Of a stretch of DNA of 64,000 nucleotides, positions 36,101 to 45,557 are shown in pieces. The notes beneath the pieces are model-generated. The model was not told the DNA's origin, did no database searches, and worked only from the letters and a program-made list of their open reading frames with translations. The stretch is from positions 693,722 to 757,721 of the forward strand of contig NZ_VILB01000013.1 in assembly GCF_009712035.1 (NCBI RefSeq), given 5' to 3'. Numbering within the stretch: position 1 is the stretch's first letter; the number at the start of each line of letters is the position of its first letter. Position numbers and translations under genes: made by a program. The stretch comes from Anabaena sp. UHCC 0187. Its GTDB lineage: Bacteria > Cyanobacteriota > Cyanobacteriia > Cyanobacteriales > Nostocaceae.

Positions 36101-36784
36101 CTATTCGACTAAACCATGTTTCATCGCAAATCTGACTAATTCTGCCCGGTTGCTGGTTTCGGTTTTTCTCAATAAACTACTCACATATTTCTCCACTGTG
36201 CGCGGACTTATATGTAAATGATTACCAATTTCTATATTAGAAAAACCATGAGTTAAGATATCTAAAACTTCCTGTTCCCTAACAGTTAGCGGTGTTAACA
36301 TTTGAGATTTCTGCACCTGATTAGATCCAGAAATACGACCATTTTCTGCTTTTGTATAAGTAGGAATATTTGTTTCGTCTTGATTAGTAAAACGACATTC
36401 TGATTGGATGATATGCGATCGCTCTAACAAGTTACGAATAGCAGCACCTATTTCCTCCAGTTCAAAAGGCTTAGGCAAATACAAATCACACCCAGACTGA
36501 TAACCCAAAATTCGTTCTTCAGTTTTAGTTCTCGCTGTTAACAAAATTACAGGTAATAGTCGAAATCCTGATAGTTGACGAATACGACGAACTAATTCAT
36601 AGCCATTCATTCCCGGCATCATAATATCTGTCACCATCAAATCAGGATGATGCTTTTCAACCATAGACAAAGCATCTACACCGTTATTAGCCGTAATTAC
36701 AGTGTAACCTGATAGATCCAGATAATCACTAATGGATAGACGTGTACCGAAATCGTCATCTGCTACCAGAATAGTCAAGGGCAT
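36101..36784 (-). CDS. Two-component response regulator, NarL/FixJ type
   Basis: A 227-residue regulator. The receiver domain (1-120) has the acidic pair VADDD, the phospho-acceptor Asp in MVTDIMMPG, Thr in LLTART and Lys in YLPKPFE. The C-terminal LuxR HTH has LTVREQEVLDILTHGFSNIEIGNHL...VEKYVSSLL. The frame extends 44 residues upstream, but ATG 36784 has AAGGTG eight bases before it. The cognate kinase is not in the window. The layout resembles NblR-like/RpaB-independent NarL regulators of cyanobacteria; the target is unknown. Confidence 0.9.
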   Translation of the reverse strand: MPLTILVADDDFGTRLSISDYLDLSGYTVITANNGVDALSMVEKHHPDLMVTDIMMPGMNGYELVRRIRQLSGFRLLPVILLTARTKTEERILGYQSGCDLYLPKPFELEEIGAAIRNLLERSHIIQSECRFTNQDETNIPTYTKAENGRISGSNQVQKSQMLTPLTVREQEVLDILTHGFSNIEIGNHLHISPRTVEKYVSSLLRKTETSNRAELVRFAMKHGLVE

Positions 36785-37088
36785 GGATAGCACACCTTGA
36801 GAATTTTCCTGACTGATTAATTTGCTGTTATGGGCAATATCAATAGACACAAGCAAAAATAGTAATCCTATATTCCATCCTATGACAGAATTACCTACTA
36901 ATAGCAGTATGAACAATAATTTATAAAGAAAATCTTAAATTTTTAGAAATTGTTTACAAAACTTCACATCTTGCGGAAGATGATTTTATCTCAATCACCT
37001 CTTCCCCAGTCCTTGTGAACTACAATCAACATAAGAGCTAGTCTAAAGAGATTTTTAGGCGTATTTATAAAAACTAAGAAGATTTTCA

Positions 37089-37559
37089 ATGAGTGATAAA
37101 CAGAGTGAAGGTTACAAAGTTATTTGTGATAATCGGCAAGCGCGATTTTTATATGAAATCATAGAGACCTATGAAGCGGGAGTTCAGTTAACGGGAACTG
37201 AGGTGAAATCAATTCGTGCAGGTAAAGCCAATTTACAAGATGGTTATGCGTTACTACGTGACGGTGAAGCATGGTTAATCAACGTCCATATTTCTCCATA
37301 TACCTCTAGTGGTGCATATTTTAATCACGAACCAAGACGAACACGCAAGTTATTACTTCATAAACAAGAACTGCGTAAGCTGATTGGTAGGGTACAACAG
37401 GAAGGCTTAACCCTAGTCCCCTTAAAAATGTATCTGAAACGGGGTTGGGTAAAAATAGTTATTGCCCTTGGTAAAGGTAAAAAGCTGCACGACAAACGGG
37501 AAAGCCTCAAACGTCGTGATGATCAGCGGGATATGCAAAGGGCAATGAAGAGGTATTAA
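37089..37559 (+). CDS. smpB: SsrA-binding protein (trans-translation)
   Basis: A 156-residue SmpB, which brings tmRNA to stalled ribosomes. The OB-fold core has YEAGVQLTGTEVKSIRAGKANLQD-type sequence (split here as TGTEVKSIRAGKANL) and ISPY; the C-terminal basic tail is KKLHDKRESLKRRD, needed on the ribosome. Start and length fit. The gene for tmRNA itself was not found in the window. Confidence 0.96.
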   Translation: MSDKQSEGYKVICDNRQARFLYEIIETYEAGVQLTGTEVKSIRAGKANLQDGYALLRDGEAWLINVHISPYTSSGAYFNHEPRRTRKLLLHKQELRKLIGRVQQEGLTLVPLKMYLKRGWVKIVIALGKGKKLHDKRESLKRRDDQRDMQRAMKRY

Positions 37560-37560
37560 G

Positions 37561-37662
37561 AGGCAGGAGTCAGGAGTCAGGAGTCAGGAGGAAGAGAGAA
37601 GAAGAAAGAAGAAAGAAGAAGAAAATTCCTTACCAAGGACAACTGACAACTGACAACGAACC
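37561..37662. repeat. Heptamer repeats: (CAGGAGT)n, AGAAGAA tract, (GACAACT)n
   Basis: Between convergent smpB and ictB: about three copies of CAGGAGT, then a purine-only GAAGAA tract, then three copies of GACAACT. All are short tandem heptamer-type repeats with no coding potential. A related GAGTCAGGA motif occurs at 41125-41145. Confidence 0.7.
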
Positions 37663-37664
37663 AA

Positions 37665-39059
37665 TCACGTCACCTGATTATTTCTGCTTAAAGGTTGCCA
37701 ATAGCTGGCAACTAAAGCCATCATTAACCACCAGAGAGTATTGACTTCAGGACGATAGAAAACTGTATCAACTAATCCATGAGAGAGTATACCTAGGATA
37801 GAGGCGATCGCCCCAATTAACCATAATCCTTCGATATTTCTAGTTTCTCGTAATCGTTGAAGTTGCAGTAATCCTGCATTAAAAGTCACAACTATTAACC
37901 ACAGGAAACAGGTAAAACCTAAAAAGCCGGTTTCCACAATCGTTTCTAGAAACACAGAATAGGCACTTAAAGCTGTAAAACGAGGCTTTTGGTAGAGGGG
38001 ATAAACCTTATTAAAAGAACCGTGACCGGGGCCAATTCCAGTGATTGGGCGATCGCGGATCATCTGAAATACAGCTTCCCAGACATTTTTGCGAAAATTA
38101 TTACTGCTGTCTTGGCGGTCAGCAAATATACTGACAACCCGTATCCGGAAAGGTTCGACAAAGATCACTCCCATTACCAACACTCCAACCACACCCCCTA
38201 ACAAAATTGGTAAAGACCAAGTTCGCCAAAATGGGGGCATATCTATACTCCACCAATAAAGGAGTAATACCGCTACACTAAATAATCCCACCAATAAAGC
38301 AATCCAGCCACCGCGACTAAAGGTAAGAATTAAGGTGGCAGTATTGACAATAAACATTGTTAGTGCAAGAGATTTTTTCATCCAACCTTGCCAAGCCACC
38401 ATGGCCACCAAGCTTAAAACCACAGCGGGTAAAAGATATCCTGCTAGTAAGTTGGGATTGCCCAAATAACTGTAAACCCTGGTAGTCTTAGCTAAAGGGG
38501 ATTCTGGATCAACCCATGTGGCTAAAGCTTTCGCGCCAAAAAACCATTGTCGTATCCCGTAGACGCTGACAATCAGGGATATATGCAAATAAAGAGTAAT
38601 CAGCCAAGACCGAAACCGGGGGACTCTTAGCACCCTAGCACAGAGGGCAAACAGTAACAAATAAAGAGTTAATGTTTGTAAATCACCGAAAGCGGCCTTT
38701 TTGACTGGGGATAAAGCTGTGGATATAGCGGCAATACTCCAATACAGCAAGACTAGCAGGTGAATAGGAGTAACTGAAGCCGCATTTGGGCGTGTGGTTT
38801 CATCAGATAAAGTCAACAGCAACCAAAAGCCCACACAAGCCACTAACAATAAACCGATTAAAGTGCTAGAAACAAAGGGTGCGAGGGCATAAATGAGGCT
38901 AAGTAAGCCAACAGCAATGATATCTCCCCACTGCATTAAAATACTAGTTTGTCGCCAAGGAAGCAAAAGTCCCACCAGAAACCGATGTAGGTAACTACCA
39001 GATAAATATTCTTTGAGTGGTAAAGAAGATAAAGTCAATCTTTCCCAGACTAAATTCAT
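37665..39059 (-). CDS. ictB: IctB-family putative bicarbonate transporter / O-antigen ligase-like
   Basis: A 464-residue polytopic membrane protein with about ten to twelve helices. It resembles cyanobacterial IctB: the N terminus LKEYLSGSYLHRFLVG, the Wzy-C/O-antigen-ligase loop with RGGWIALLVG, and GIGPGHGSFNKVYPLYQ. IctB was named for a role in inorganic carbon accumulation, but the fold is that of O-antigen ligases, so the transport activity is not assured. ATG 39059 overlaps the stop of the upstream WD40 kinase gene (ATGA), giving a two-gene operon. The longer frame starts at a TTG. Confidence 0.85.
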   Translation of the reverse strand: MNLVWERLTLSSLPLKEYLSGSYLHRFLVGLLLPWRQTSILMQWGDIIAVGLLSLIYALAPFVSSTLIGLLLVACVGFWLLLTLSDETTRPNAASVTPIHLLVLLYWSIAAISTALSPVKKAAFGDLQTLTLYLLLFALCARVLRVPRFRSWLITLYLHISLIVSVYGIRQWFFGAKALATWVDPESPLAKTTRVYSYLGNPNLLAGYLLPAVVLSLVAMVAWQGWMKKSLALTMFIVNTATLILTFSRGGWIALLVGLFSVAVLLLYWWSIDMPPFWRTWSLPILLGGVVGVLVMGVIFVEPFRIRVVSIFADRQDSSNNFRKNVWEAVFQMIRDRPITGIGPGHGSFNKVYPLYQKPRFTALSAYSVFLETIVETGFLGFTCFLWLIVVTFNAGLLQLQRLRETRNIEGLWLIGAIASILGILSHGLVDTVFYRPEVNTLWWLMMALVASYWQPLSRNNQVT

Positions 39060-41092
39060 TGAAAAACCTGCCAAATTTTAATTAAATTATCTTCACCACC
39101 ACTAACTAGGAACTTCCCGTCAGCACTAAACCCAAGGGAAGTAACAATATTACTATGTCCTGTCAATGTGAACATTTCCTCACCTGTCGCCACATTCCAT
39201 AGTTTAATGGTGTGATAGCTTTGTTCACCAGAAGTATTTCGTCCAGCACTGGCTAAAATTTTACCATCAGGACTAAAAGCAATAGTATTAACATTATTAC
39301 CTCCTGCCGTGAGAGTGTGAATTTCTTTTAGGGTTTGCAGATTCCATAATTTAATGGTGCGATTACGGCTGGCACTGGCTAAAATTTTACCATTAGGACT
39401 AAAAGCTACAGCTATGACTGTCTGTGAACTAGTAGTTAAAGTCCGAATTGGTTTTTCTTGATTGATATTCCATAATTTAATAGTTTTATCAAAACTGCCA
39501 CTTACTAAAGTAACACCATCGGGACTAATATCCACAGAACGCACCCAGTATTTATGACCGATTAAAGTGCGAATTAGCTTACCTGTTGTTAAATCCCAAA
39601 TTTTGATAGTTTGATCATCACTACCACTCACTAAAGTTTTATTATCAGCACTAATAGCTAAACTGTGAATTGCATCAGTATGACCTTTTAAAGTGTGAAT
39701 TAATTGATTTGTTTGTAAATTCCAAATTTTGATAGTTTGATCATCACTACCACTCACTAAAATTTTACCATTAGCGGTGATAGCTACTGCATTAACACTT
39801 TGGGAATGTCCCTCAAGACTGATAATTTCCCTTCCTGTAATTACATCCCATAATTTCAAATTACCATGACATTGACTATGATTAGTTTCTTCACAATTAC
39901 CACCACTAACAATCATTTTCCCATGAGGACTCATAACCACAGATAAAACTTTACTTTTATTTCCAGAAAGAGTATTAACTAAAGACAAATCTTTTTCAGG
40001 AATGGGTGTAATATTCCAGGGTTGACTCAAACTAAAAGAAAAATTCGGTTTTAATTTACGAAATTCTTGATAACCAGATGCTGCTAACGCAAAAAAGACA
40101 AATATGCTAAATATGAAAATATATTTTTGCGGCTGTATCCGAGAATTATTTACAGAGGTTTTAATAATTGTACTATTCGCTGCTGGCAGAATATGAGTAT
40201 GTTTTTTCATCAAATCTCTAATTACTTCATCAGCAGATTGATAGCGATATTGTATTTCTTTTTGTAGTAACTTATCTATAATTTCTGTTAATTCTCCACT
40301 TAAGGGAACACGTAAATAATGCTGCCAGTTCCCTACCCAACTATAGCCATATTCCATCCATAATTGAAAAGGAGAAATTCCCGTTAGCAAATGAAAACAA
40401 GTAGCACCTAAACCAAATAAATCACTGGCAGGATAAGCTTTTCCGTCTCTAATTTGTTCAATGGGAGAATAACCATGTGAACCAATAGAAGTACCATTCT
40501 TTCGCTGTACTTGTGCTGTCCACTGTTTGGAAGAACCAAAATCAATCAGGATTAATCTCCCGTCAGATTTACGACGAATAATATTTTCTGGCTTAATATC
40601 ACGATGAATTACCCCCTGTTGATGGATAAATTTGATGATTGGTAATAAATCTAATAATATAGATTGAATATCCCAATCCCTATAAATTTTCCGGGATTTC
40701 AATTCATTGAATAAATTTTCACCCTCAATAAATTGCTGTACTAAATACAAACAATTATTTTGTTGAAAATAAGCTATTAAAGTTGGTACTTGTGGATGTT
40801 CTCCCAATTCCTGAAGTCGCTTTGCCTCTTCTGAAAATAACTGAATGGCTTTCTTTTGTGACCAAGTCCCTTGGAATTTTGGTGCTAGTTGTTTAATGAC
40901 ACATAATTCATTTAATTTATCAATATCTTCAGAAATATAAGTTCTACCAAATCCACCTTCGTCAGAAAGTACACGGATAACACGAAACCGATTTCTCAAA
41001 AGTGGCACTAGAGGGGTATGACAACTTTGACAAACTTTATTATTCTGATGATTTTGGGGATTTGAACAATCGGGATTTAGACAGCAGATCAT
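39056..41092 (-). CDS. Ser/Thr protein kinase with zinc-ribbon N terminus and seven WD40 repeats
   Basis: A 678-residue multi-domain kinase. Residues 1-30 are a Cys-rich ribbon (CCLNPDC...CQSCHTPL). The Hanks kinase domain spans ~35-295: Gly loop SDEGGFGRTY, Lys in LCVIKQL, catalytic IHRDIKPEN and LIDFGSSKQW. A single membrane helix follows (about 325-345), then seven WD40 repeats (VSGSDDQTIKIWNL pattern) filling the C terminus as a complete propeller outside the membrane. Substrates are unknown. It is translationally coupled to ictB, an unusual pairing. Confidence 0.93.
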   Translation of the reverse strand: MICCLNPDCSNPQNHQNNKVCQSCHTPLVPLLRNRFRVIRVLSDEGGFGRTYISEDIDKLNELCVIKQLAPKFQGTWSQKKAIQLFSEEAKRLQELGEHPQVPTLIAYFQQNNCLYLVQQFIEGENLFNELKSRKIYRDWDIQSILLDLLPIIKFIHQQGVIHRDIKPENIIRRKSDGRLILIDFGSSKQWTAQVQRKNGTSIGSHGYSPIEQIRDGKAYPASDLFGLGATCFHLLTGISPFQLWMEYGYSWVGNWQHYLRVPLSGELTEIIDKLLQKEIQYRYQSADEVIRDLMKKHTHILPAANSTIIKTSVNNSRIQPQKYIFIFSIFVFFALAASGYQEFRKLKPNFSFSLSQPWNITPIPEKDLSLVNTLSGNKSKVLSVVMSPHGKMIVSGGNCEETNHSQCHGNLKLWDVITGREIISLEGHSQSVNAVAITANGKILVSGSDDQTIKIWNLQTNQLIHTLKGHTDAIHSLAISADNKTLVSGSDDQTIKIWDLTTGKLIRTLIGHKYWVRSVDISPDGVTLVSGSFDKTIKLWNINQEKPIRTLTTSSQTVIAVAFSPNGKILASASRNRTIKLWNLQTLKEIHTLTAGGNNVNTIAFSPDGKILASAGRNTSGEQSYHTIKLWNVATGEEMFTLTGHSNIVTSLGFSADGKFLVSGGEDNLIKIWQVFQ

Positions 41093-41422
41093 AATCTATA
41101 TGGTGCATCTGCATGATAAAATTCAGGAGTCAGGAATTAGGAGTCAAACTCTTTTTATAATTAATTTTGATAAAAATTTTTTACTTCATTTACTAATTAT
41201 ATTTAACATGAAAATTCTAAATTTACCTTTCCTAAATATGGAAAAGCATAAAAGATATATTATTGCCAATTTTTCTAATTATATAGCAGTTTAAAGAGGA
41301 AAATAGGGCATTTTGCCATAATTATATAGATGTATATTTTGCTTCAAGATTACATTTTTATTTTAAGTAAAAATAATTATTTATTTATCTGAATTATCCC
41401 ATTGATGAACCTGTATTTTTAT
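41093..41422. other. AT-rich intergenic region between two kinase genes
   Basis: About 330 bases with very high A+T. The region must hold the promoter of the WD40 kinase and the end of the transcript of the 41423 kinase. I see a short CAGGAGT-type repeat near 41125 and no gene, tRNA or strong hairpin. Confidence 0.5.
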
Positions 41423-42496
41423 TTACAAAGGTGTAAAATCATGAGAGGAATTAAAGGAATTTTGTCTAGACTTTAATTTGCGAATTGCCATAGCAGCACG
41501 GATAGCAGGGGAAGTATATATTTGTGATTCTTCTGAAGAATTAACACTTGAATTTTTCGGCAGTTGTTGAGTTAAGCAACTGTTTAAATTAGCACTATAT
41601 CTTCCCCAACCTAAATCAATCATCACATCTTTAGCAGTTTTAAATCTTCCTGCCAAAGATACTTTGACCATTTTCCCTAGAACTTGAGCAAAATCATCAC
41701 TGATACTGATTTCTTTTTGCCAACAAATTTCACCAGTACCCAGATCATATTCAAAATCTAAAGGACCTTTACCAGTTAATAAATAAATACAAGTTATTCC
41801 CAAAGCATAAATATCACTTGCATAAACTGGCCGCAGTGATAACTGTTCTGGAGGTGCAAAACCGTTAGTACCAATAAAATTAGTAGAAACACTTTTATTC
41901 ACCGAATTCCCATAGGTATCTATAAGTTTTTCTTTAACAGCACCAAAATCAATTAATACTATGCGTTGATCATTTTGACAACGGAGTAAATTCTGGGGTT
42001 TAATATCTCGATGAATAACACGATTTTGATGAATATAGTTTAAGACTGGGAGTATTTCTTGCAAAAACGATTTTACTTCTGTTTCATTTTTGTTACCATT
42101 TCGTCTGACTTCCCGCGCTAAAGTATGACCATGTACATATTCTTGGACTAGATAAAATTCCCCATTACATTCAAAATAGTCAATGAGCATGGGAATTTGA
42201 CTATGACTACCTAACTGTGCTAAAGTTTTTGCTTCCTTTTCAAATCGTTGACAAGCTTTTCGTAAACTTTTTGGGTTACTGACTCTAGGACAAAGCTGTT
42301 TAATTACACATAAGGGATTTCCTGGTAAAATTGCATCTTTGGCTAAAAACGTAATGCCAAAACCACCTCTTCCCAAAATCCGTAATATGTGATATCGTTC
42401 TCGAAATAATACTTGAGAACCACATATTTGACCAAGTTGAGTATGCCGTAAAGTATAATCGTGTAGGTTTATGATATTTTGGGAAAAGCGATTCAT
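41423..42496 (-). CDS. Ser/Thr protein kinase
   Basis: A 357-residue Hanks-type kinase. The domain covers ~35-300: LGRGGFGITFLAKD, LCVIKQLCPR, VIHRDIKPQNLL, VLIDFGAVKEK and the GTNGFAPPEQ activation segment. It lacks the N-terminal Cys ribbon of its two relatives in the window and the C terminus is a short Ser/Asn-rich tail, with no membrane helix. It is divergent from the secreted-protein gene at 42598. Confidence 0.92.
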   Translation of the reverse strand: MNRFSQNIINLHDYTLRHTQLGQICGSQVLFRERYHILRILGRGGFGITFLAKDAILPGNPLCVIKQLCPRVSNPKSLRKACQRFEKEAKTLAQLGSHSQIPMLIDYFECNGEFYLVQEYVHGHTLAREVRRNGNKNETEVKSFLQEILPVLNYIHQNRVIHRDIKPQNLLRCQNDQRIVLIDFGAVKEKLIDTYGNSVNKSVSTNFIGTNGFAPPEQLSLRPVYASDIYALGITCIYLLTGKGPLDFEYDLGTGEICWQKEISISDDFAQVLGKMVKVSLAGRFKTAKDVMIDLGWGRYSANLNSCLTQQLPKNSSVNSSEESQIYTSPAIRAAMAIRKLKSRQNSFNSSHDFTPL

Positions 42497-42597
42497 TGTA
42501 ATAAAGTCGCAAATGATAATATCTTCAATCTTATGTTATATCTTCTCAAGTGAAATTACCGTGACCGGATATTTAACAAATCCTGTAAAATTAAATT

Positions 42598-43047
42598 ATG
42601 TATAAACAAATTAATAAAATAGTCGTCCTAGTGGTAACAAGTGCAATAGTGACTTTGTTACCACAAGTGAGTATTGCAGCACCGAAAGGTTTTCAGTCCC
42701 CTAGTGGTAATATTTTTTGTGAGCTAAATGAAGGAGAAACAAACAGTTTACGCTGTGAAATCAGTAGTTCACTGAAACCCACACCTCCTCAACCTTACCC
42801 TGGATATTGTGGATTTGATTGGGGACAAGGTTTTTTATTACCTGCTGACGCTAGACCAGAAATTTTGTGTATCAGTGATACTATTGCTGATAAAAATAAA
42901 AGCGTTTTGGCTTATGGAAAGACTTGGAACAATGGTGGTTTTAAATGTGTTTCCCAAAAAACTGGTTTGACTTGTACTAATAGTAATGGTATTGGCTTTT
43001 TTCTGAGTCGGGAAAAATGGCGAGTATTGGGACTTTCTCAACCCTAA
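42598..43047 (+). CDS. Small secreted Cys-rich protein (DUF6636-like)
   Basis: A 149-residue exported protein. Signal peptide residues 1-27 (cleavage after SIA). The mature part has the pattern FQSPSGNIFCEL, LRCEI, GYCGFDWG, ILCISDT, YGKTW, GGFKCVSQ, LTCTN and GFFLSREKW, with six cysteines likely in disulfides. I recall this pattern in DUF6636-type proteins of unknown function. Its stop overlaps the convergent metallophosphoesterase-like gene by four bases. Confidence 0.7.
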   Translation: MYKQINKIVVLVVTSAIVTLLPQVSIAAPKGFQSPSGNIFCELNEGETNSLRCEISSSLKPTPPQPYPGYCGFDWGQGFLLPADARPEILCISDTIADKNKSVLAYGKTWNNGGFKCVSQKTGLTCTNSNGIGFFLSREKWRVLGLSQP

Positions 43048-43781
43048 TTACAAATCGGCTGCTTTTGAAAACCCTTACTCTGTCCGTAATACACGGTTTT
43101 AAACTGCACCTGATTTGTCCCAGGATTGTAGAGAGTATAAGTTGCTTCTCCTGGTATTCCTCCCACGTTTCCCACTCCAATCACTTGAAGAGGGTTAATA
43201 TTGACAGTTTGCGGGGACAATTGATGATCAAGGGTAGTAATTTCACTGCTAATAGAACCAGCTTGTAACTGATATTGAAAAGTTAACCCAGAACGACCAC
43301 AAAATAGATTATTTGCTTGCATTCGTGACAATCTATCTAACATTTGAATTGGGGGAGTATCGGGAGTAAGTTCATCATTTACACCCGCTGTTGAACCGTG
43401 GATTAACAAACAATCTAATTCAAAAAAACCAAAATCCAAGTTTCTCAACCATTGTACTGTCTCACGGGAAACACAATCCCACAACATCTGCACAGTATCA
43501 CCACCATATTTTTCCAGCAATTCCGGTGCGTCTCCAGTCGGACCCAAACCATGTAAAATCAAACACTGTTCTTCCCACCAGCCCTTACAAACCATTGGTT
43601 CTAATTCACCCCGTCGCGGTGATTTTACCCTTGCTACTAGCTGTTCACATTCTCGCCTTGGCCCGACTAAATCACCGATAATATATAGTGCCTCTACATA
43701 ACGGTTTCTCAGCTTAATATCAGCTATCACAGCCTCATAAGCTGGCAAATTTCCTTCAATTCCACTCAATATCGCCCACAT
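43044..43781 (-). CDS. Degenerate metallophosphoesterase-fold protein (probable pseudoenzyme)
   Basis: A 245-residue protein clearly related to the neighbouring metallophosphoesterase (same strand order and GDLVG motif) but with the metal ligands lost: D-x-H is now LSGIEGN, G-N-H-D is KGWWEE, and G-H-T-H is CGRSGL. Only IIGDLVG and LIHGS are kept. The length is normal and there is no frameshift, so it is probably an expressed non-catalytic protein rather than a decaying gene. ATG 43781 (MWAILSGIEGN) is preferred over a start at 43823. Confidence 0.72.
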   Translation of the reverse strand: MWAILSGIEGNLPAYEAVIADIKLRNRYVEALYIIGDLVGPRRECEQLVARVKSPRRGELEPMVCKGWWEEQCLILHGLGPTGDAPELLEKYGGDTVQMLWDCVSRETVQWLRNLDFGFFELDCLLIHGSTAGVNDELTPDTPPIQMLDRLSRMQANNLFCGRSGLTFQYQLQAGSISSEITTLDHQLSPQTVNINPLQVIGVGNVGGIPGEATYTLYNPGTNQVQFKTVYYGQSKGFQKQPICN

Positions 43782-43808
43782 AATTTTAGGTTCTATATTT
43801 TTATATCT

Positions 43809-43843
43809 CACGCAAAGGCGCAAAGGCGCAAAGGAAGAAAGGA
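43809..43843. repeat. Heptamer-type repeat (GCAAAGGC)n
   Basis: CGCAAAGGCGCAAAGGCGCAAAGG in tandem, the reverse complement of the CCTTTGCG repeats at 18778, 47825 and 56776. Confidence 0.65.
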
Positions 43844-43877
43844 ATACAGAGTTTTATTATTGTTCTTCCTAATCCCG

Positions 43878-44687
43878 TTATCTGGTACAAACATGAGTTG
43901 GATCTTCTGCCCGTTCAGCATACTCTAAACCACGCGCTAAACGCCAAGCAAAGATTTCTGGTAATCCCTTTTCGATAATTGCTGCACAGGTTTTTTGATA
44001 ATCATAGGTAACTTCCCGCAAAGTCACCCCTTGAGTCTCAGTTTCATAAATTACATAAGTTGCATTTGGTCGTCCATGTCGAGGTTCTCCAACAGAACCA
44101 ACATTAACAATCTTTTTCAGCGCAGATGAAAAGTTAATTTTCCGTAATTCTGCTTGACTACTAACCTGAACTTGTAACTCACCAGCATTAAGATTACGAG
44201 TATAAGGAACGTGAGTATGTCCACAAAATAACACATCTGCACCTGTGGAAAGTACCCTTTCTAAAGCGACAAAAGCATCAAGTTCAGGTAATAAATATTC
44301 ATGGTTGCTATGGGGACTACCGTGAACAAAGGCTAAGTTTTGCCATTGGAGACTATGAGGTAAATTAGCTAAAAATTCCCGGTTTTCTGGAAGAATTTCT
44401 TTATTAGTCCATTCATGAGCTTTTAGTCCTCTTTTTTCCGCCAATATGGAAGGATAACTACAATCACAAGCATTCAATCCTTCCACAATATCTTCATCCC
44501 AACAACCAGCGCAGGTAGGAATATCTAAAGAACGAATTTGGTTAATTACCGCATTGGGGTGAGGTCCATATCCTACTAAATCACCAACACAAAAGATTTT
44601 CTCAGCTTTTTGATTGTCTATATCTAATAATACAGCGTCTAAGGCTTCGTAATTACCATGAATACATGACATGACAGCTATTTTCAT
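43878..44687 (-). CDS. YfcE/MJ0936-like metallophosphoesterase family protein
   Basis: A 269-residue metallophosphoesterase-fold protein. VGDLVGYGPHPNAV, FVHGSPHSN and CGHTHVPYTR are intact, but the first motif reads MSCIHGN (Cys where Asp is usual) and the G-N-H-D site reads AGCWDED. Activity is therefore uncertain, and a Cys ligand suggests altered metal binding. It overlaps the CobW-like gene by four bases (ATGA) and lies next to the degenerate paralogue, so the three genes are probably one operon linked to metal homeostasis. Confidence 0.82.
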   Translation of the reverse strand: MKIAVMSCIHGNYEALDAVLLDIDNQKAEKIFCVGDLVGYGPHPNAVINQIRSLDIPTCAGCWDEDIVEGLNACDCSYPSILAEKRGLKAHEWTNKEILPENREFLANLPHSLQWQNLAFVHGSPHSNHEYLLPELDAFVALERVLSTGADVLFCGHTHVPYTRNLNAGELQVQVSSQAELRKINFSSALKKIVNVGSVGEPRHGRPNATYVIYETETQGVTLREVTYDYQKTCAAIIEKGLPEIFAWRLARGLEYAERAEDPTHVCTR

Positions 44688-45463
44688 ACTTGTTGACCTT
44701 CTAGTAAAATTTGTTGTACTTGTTGTTGATATTGCAAAATCAATGATTCAGATAAACAGCAATCCGATAAAGTTGATTTTAAAGCTGTTTCATTTAAGTT
44801 TTTTCCGGCTATTTCTATGCCACTAAACCGCTGAGGTCTACCTTCTAAATACCTTGGCAAGTTTAATTCTAAAAAGTCTGTTTGGGGAACACCAGAGACA
44901 AAATCACAGTAAAGAGAACGTCCATCATTAACATCAAAAATTGCCTTAGCACGAGTAACAATACCATAAGCACCGTGAGTTATTTCATACCAAAATTCAT
45001 CTAAACTATTTTCATCAATTACTTGACCCGTAGTTTCTACGCGCCATAAATTTTCTACAATTATAGTTGGAACTGGTGCGCCATAAATAATTTCATTTGC
45101 CCAACTATCATATTCAGAGTTTTTTAACTCCTCTGGAATAATTGCTATAGCGTGGTAAGTGAGATGATCTAATATTTTTGATATACTATTTAACTCTAGA
45201 TAAGAACCTAATTCAACATAAACACTCTCTGCTGTGGGAATGTGATATAGAAATTCAATTTCTTGACCATCACCAAATATTTTCAGATCAGGAAATTCAG
45301 TAGCTATTTTAGTTTGATCAATGGGAATATTCCCCGTTCCTGGACAAAAATAAATTACTTTTTCAATAGATTTAATATCTCGAACTTGTTGACAGATCCA
45401 GGTAGTTTTTCCAGACCCAAATAATCCAGCGACGACGGTAATAATTGGTAAAGATAAAGTCAT
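44684..45463 (-). CDS. CobW-like P-loop GTPase, second, divergent copy
   Basis: A 259-residue protein with the COG0523-type start IITVVAGLFGSGKTTWICQQV (Walker A GLFGSGKTT). The C-x-C-C metal site of true COG0523 proteins is absent; the corresponding region has YFCPGTGNIP. VETTGQVIDE may be the switch region. The later part (FWYEITHGAYGIVTRAKAIFDVNDG) resembles a CobW C domain. It probably helps metal insertion or sensing along with its neighbour. Translationally coupled to the downstream phosphoesterase-like gene. Confidence 0.75.
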   Translation of the reverse strand: MTLSLPIITVVAGLFGSGKTTWICQQVRDIKSIEKVIYFCPGTGNIPIDQTKIATEFPDLKIFGDGQEIEFLYHIPTAESVYVELGSYLELNSISKILDHLTYHAIAIIPEELKNSEYDSWANEIIYGAPVPTIIVENLWRVETTGQVIDENSLDEFWYEITHGAYGIVTRAKAIFDVNDGRSLYCDFVSGVPQTDFLELNLPRYLEGRPQRFSGIEIAGKNLNETALKSTLSDCCLSESLILQYQQQVQQILLEGQQV

Positions 45464-45557
45464 TATTTGAATTTGATGGGATGAGTTATGAGTTATGGTG
45501 GAAGTTAATAGTCGAATATCTATTAACTAAATTTGCTCATTAGTTACTACTATTAAA

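Noticed and set aside
36785..36916. A 44-residue hydrophobic N-terminal extension of the response regulator that might be a membrane anchor.
   Set aside because: The start at 36784 has a good Shine-Dalgarno and begins exactly at the receiver domain; the extension is more likely the untranslated leader.
41100..41294. A 64-codon open frame between the two kinase genes.
   Set aside because: It is AT-rich, low in complexity and has no initiation signal; likely noise.
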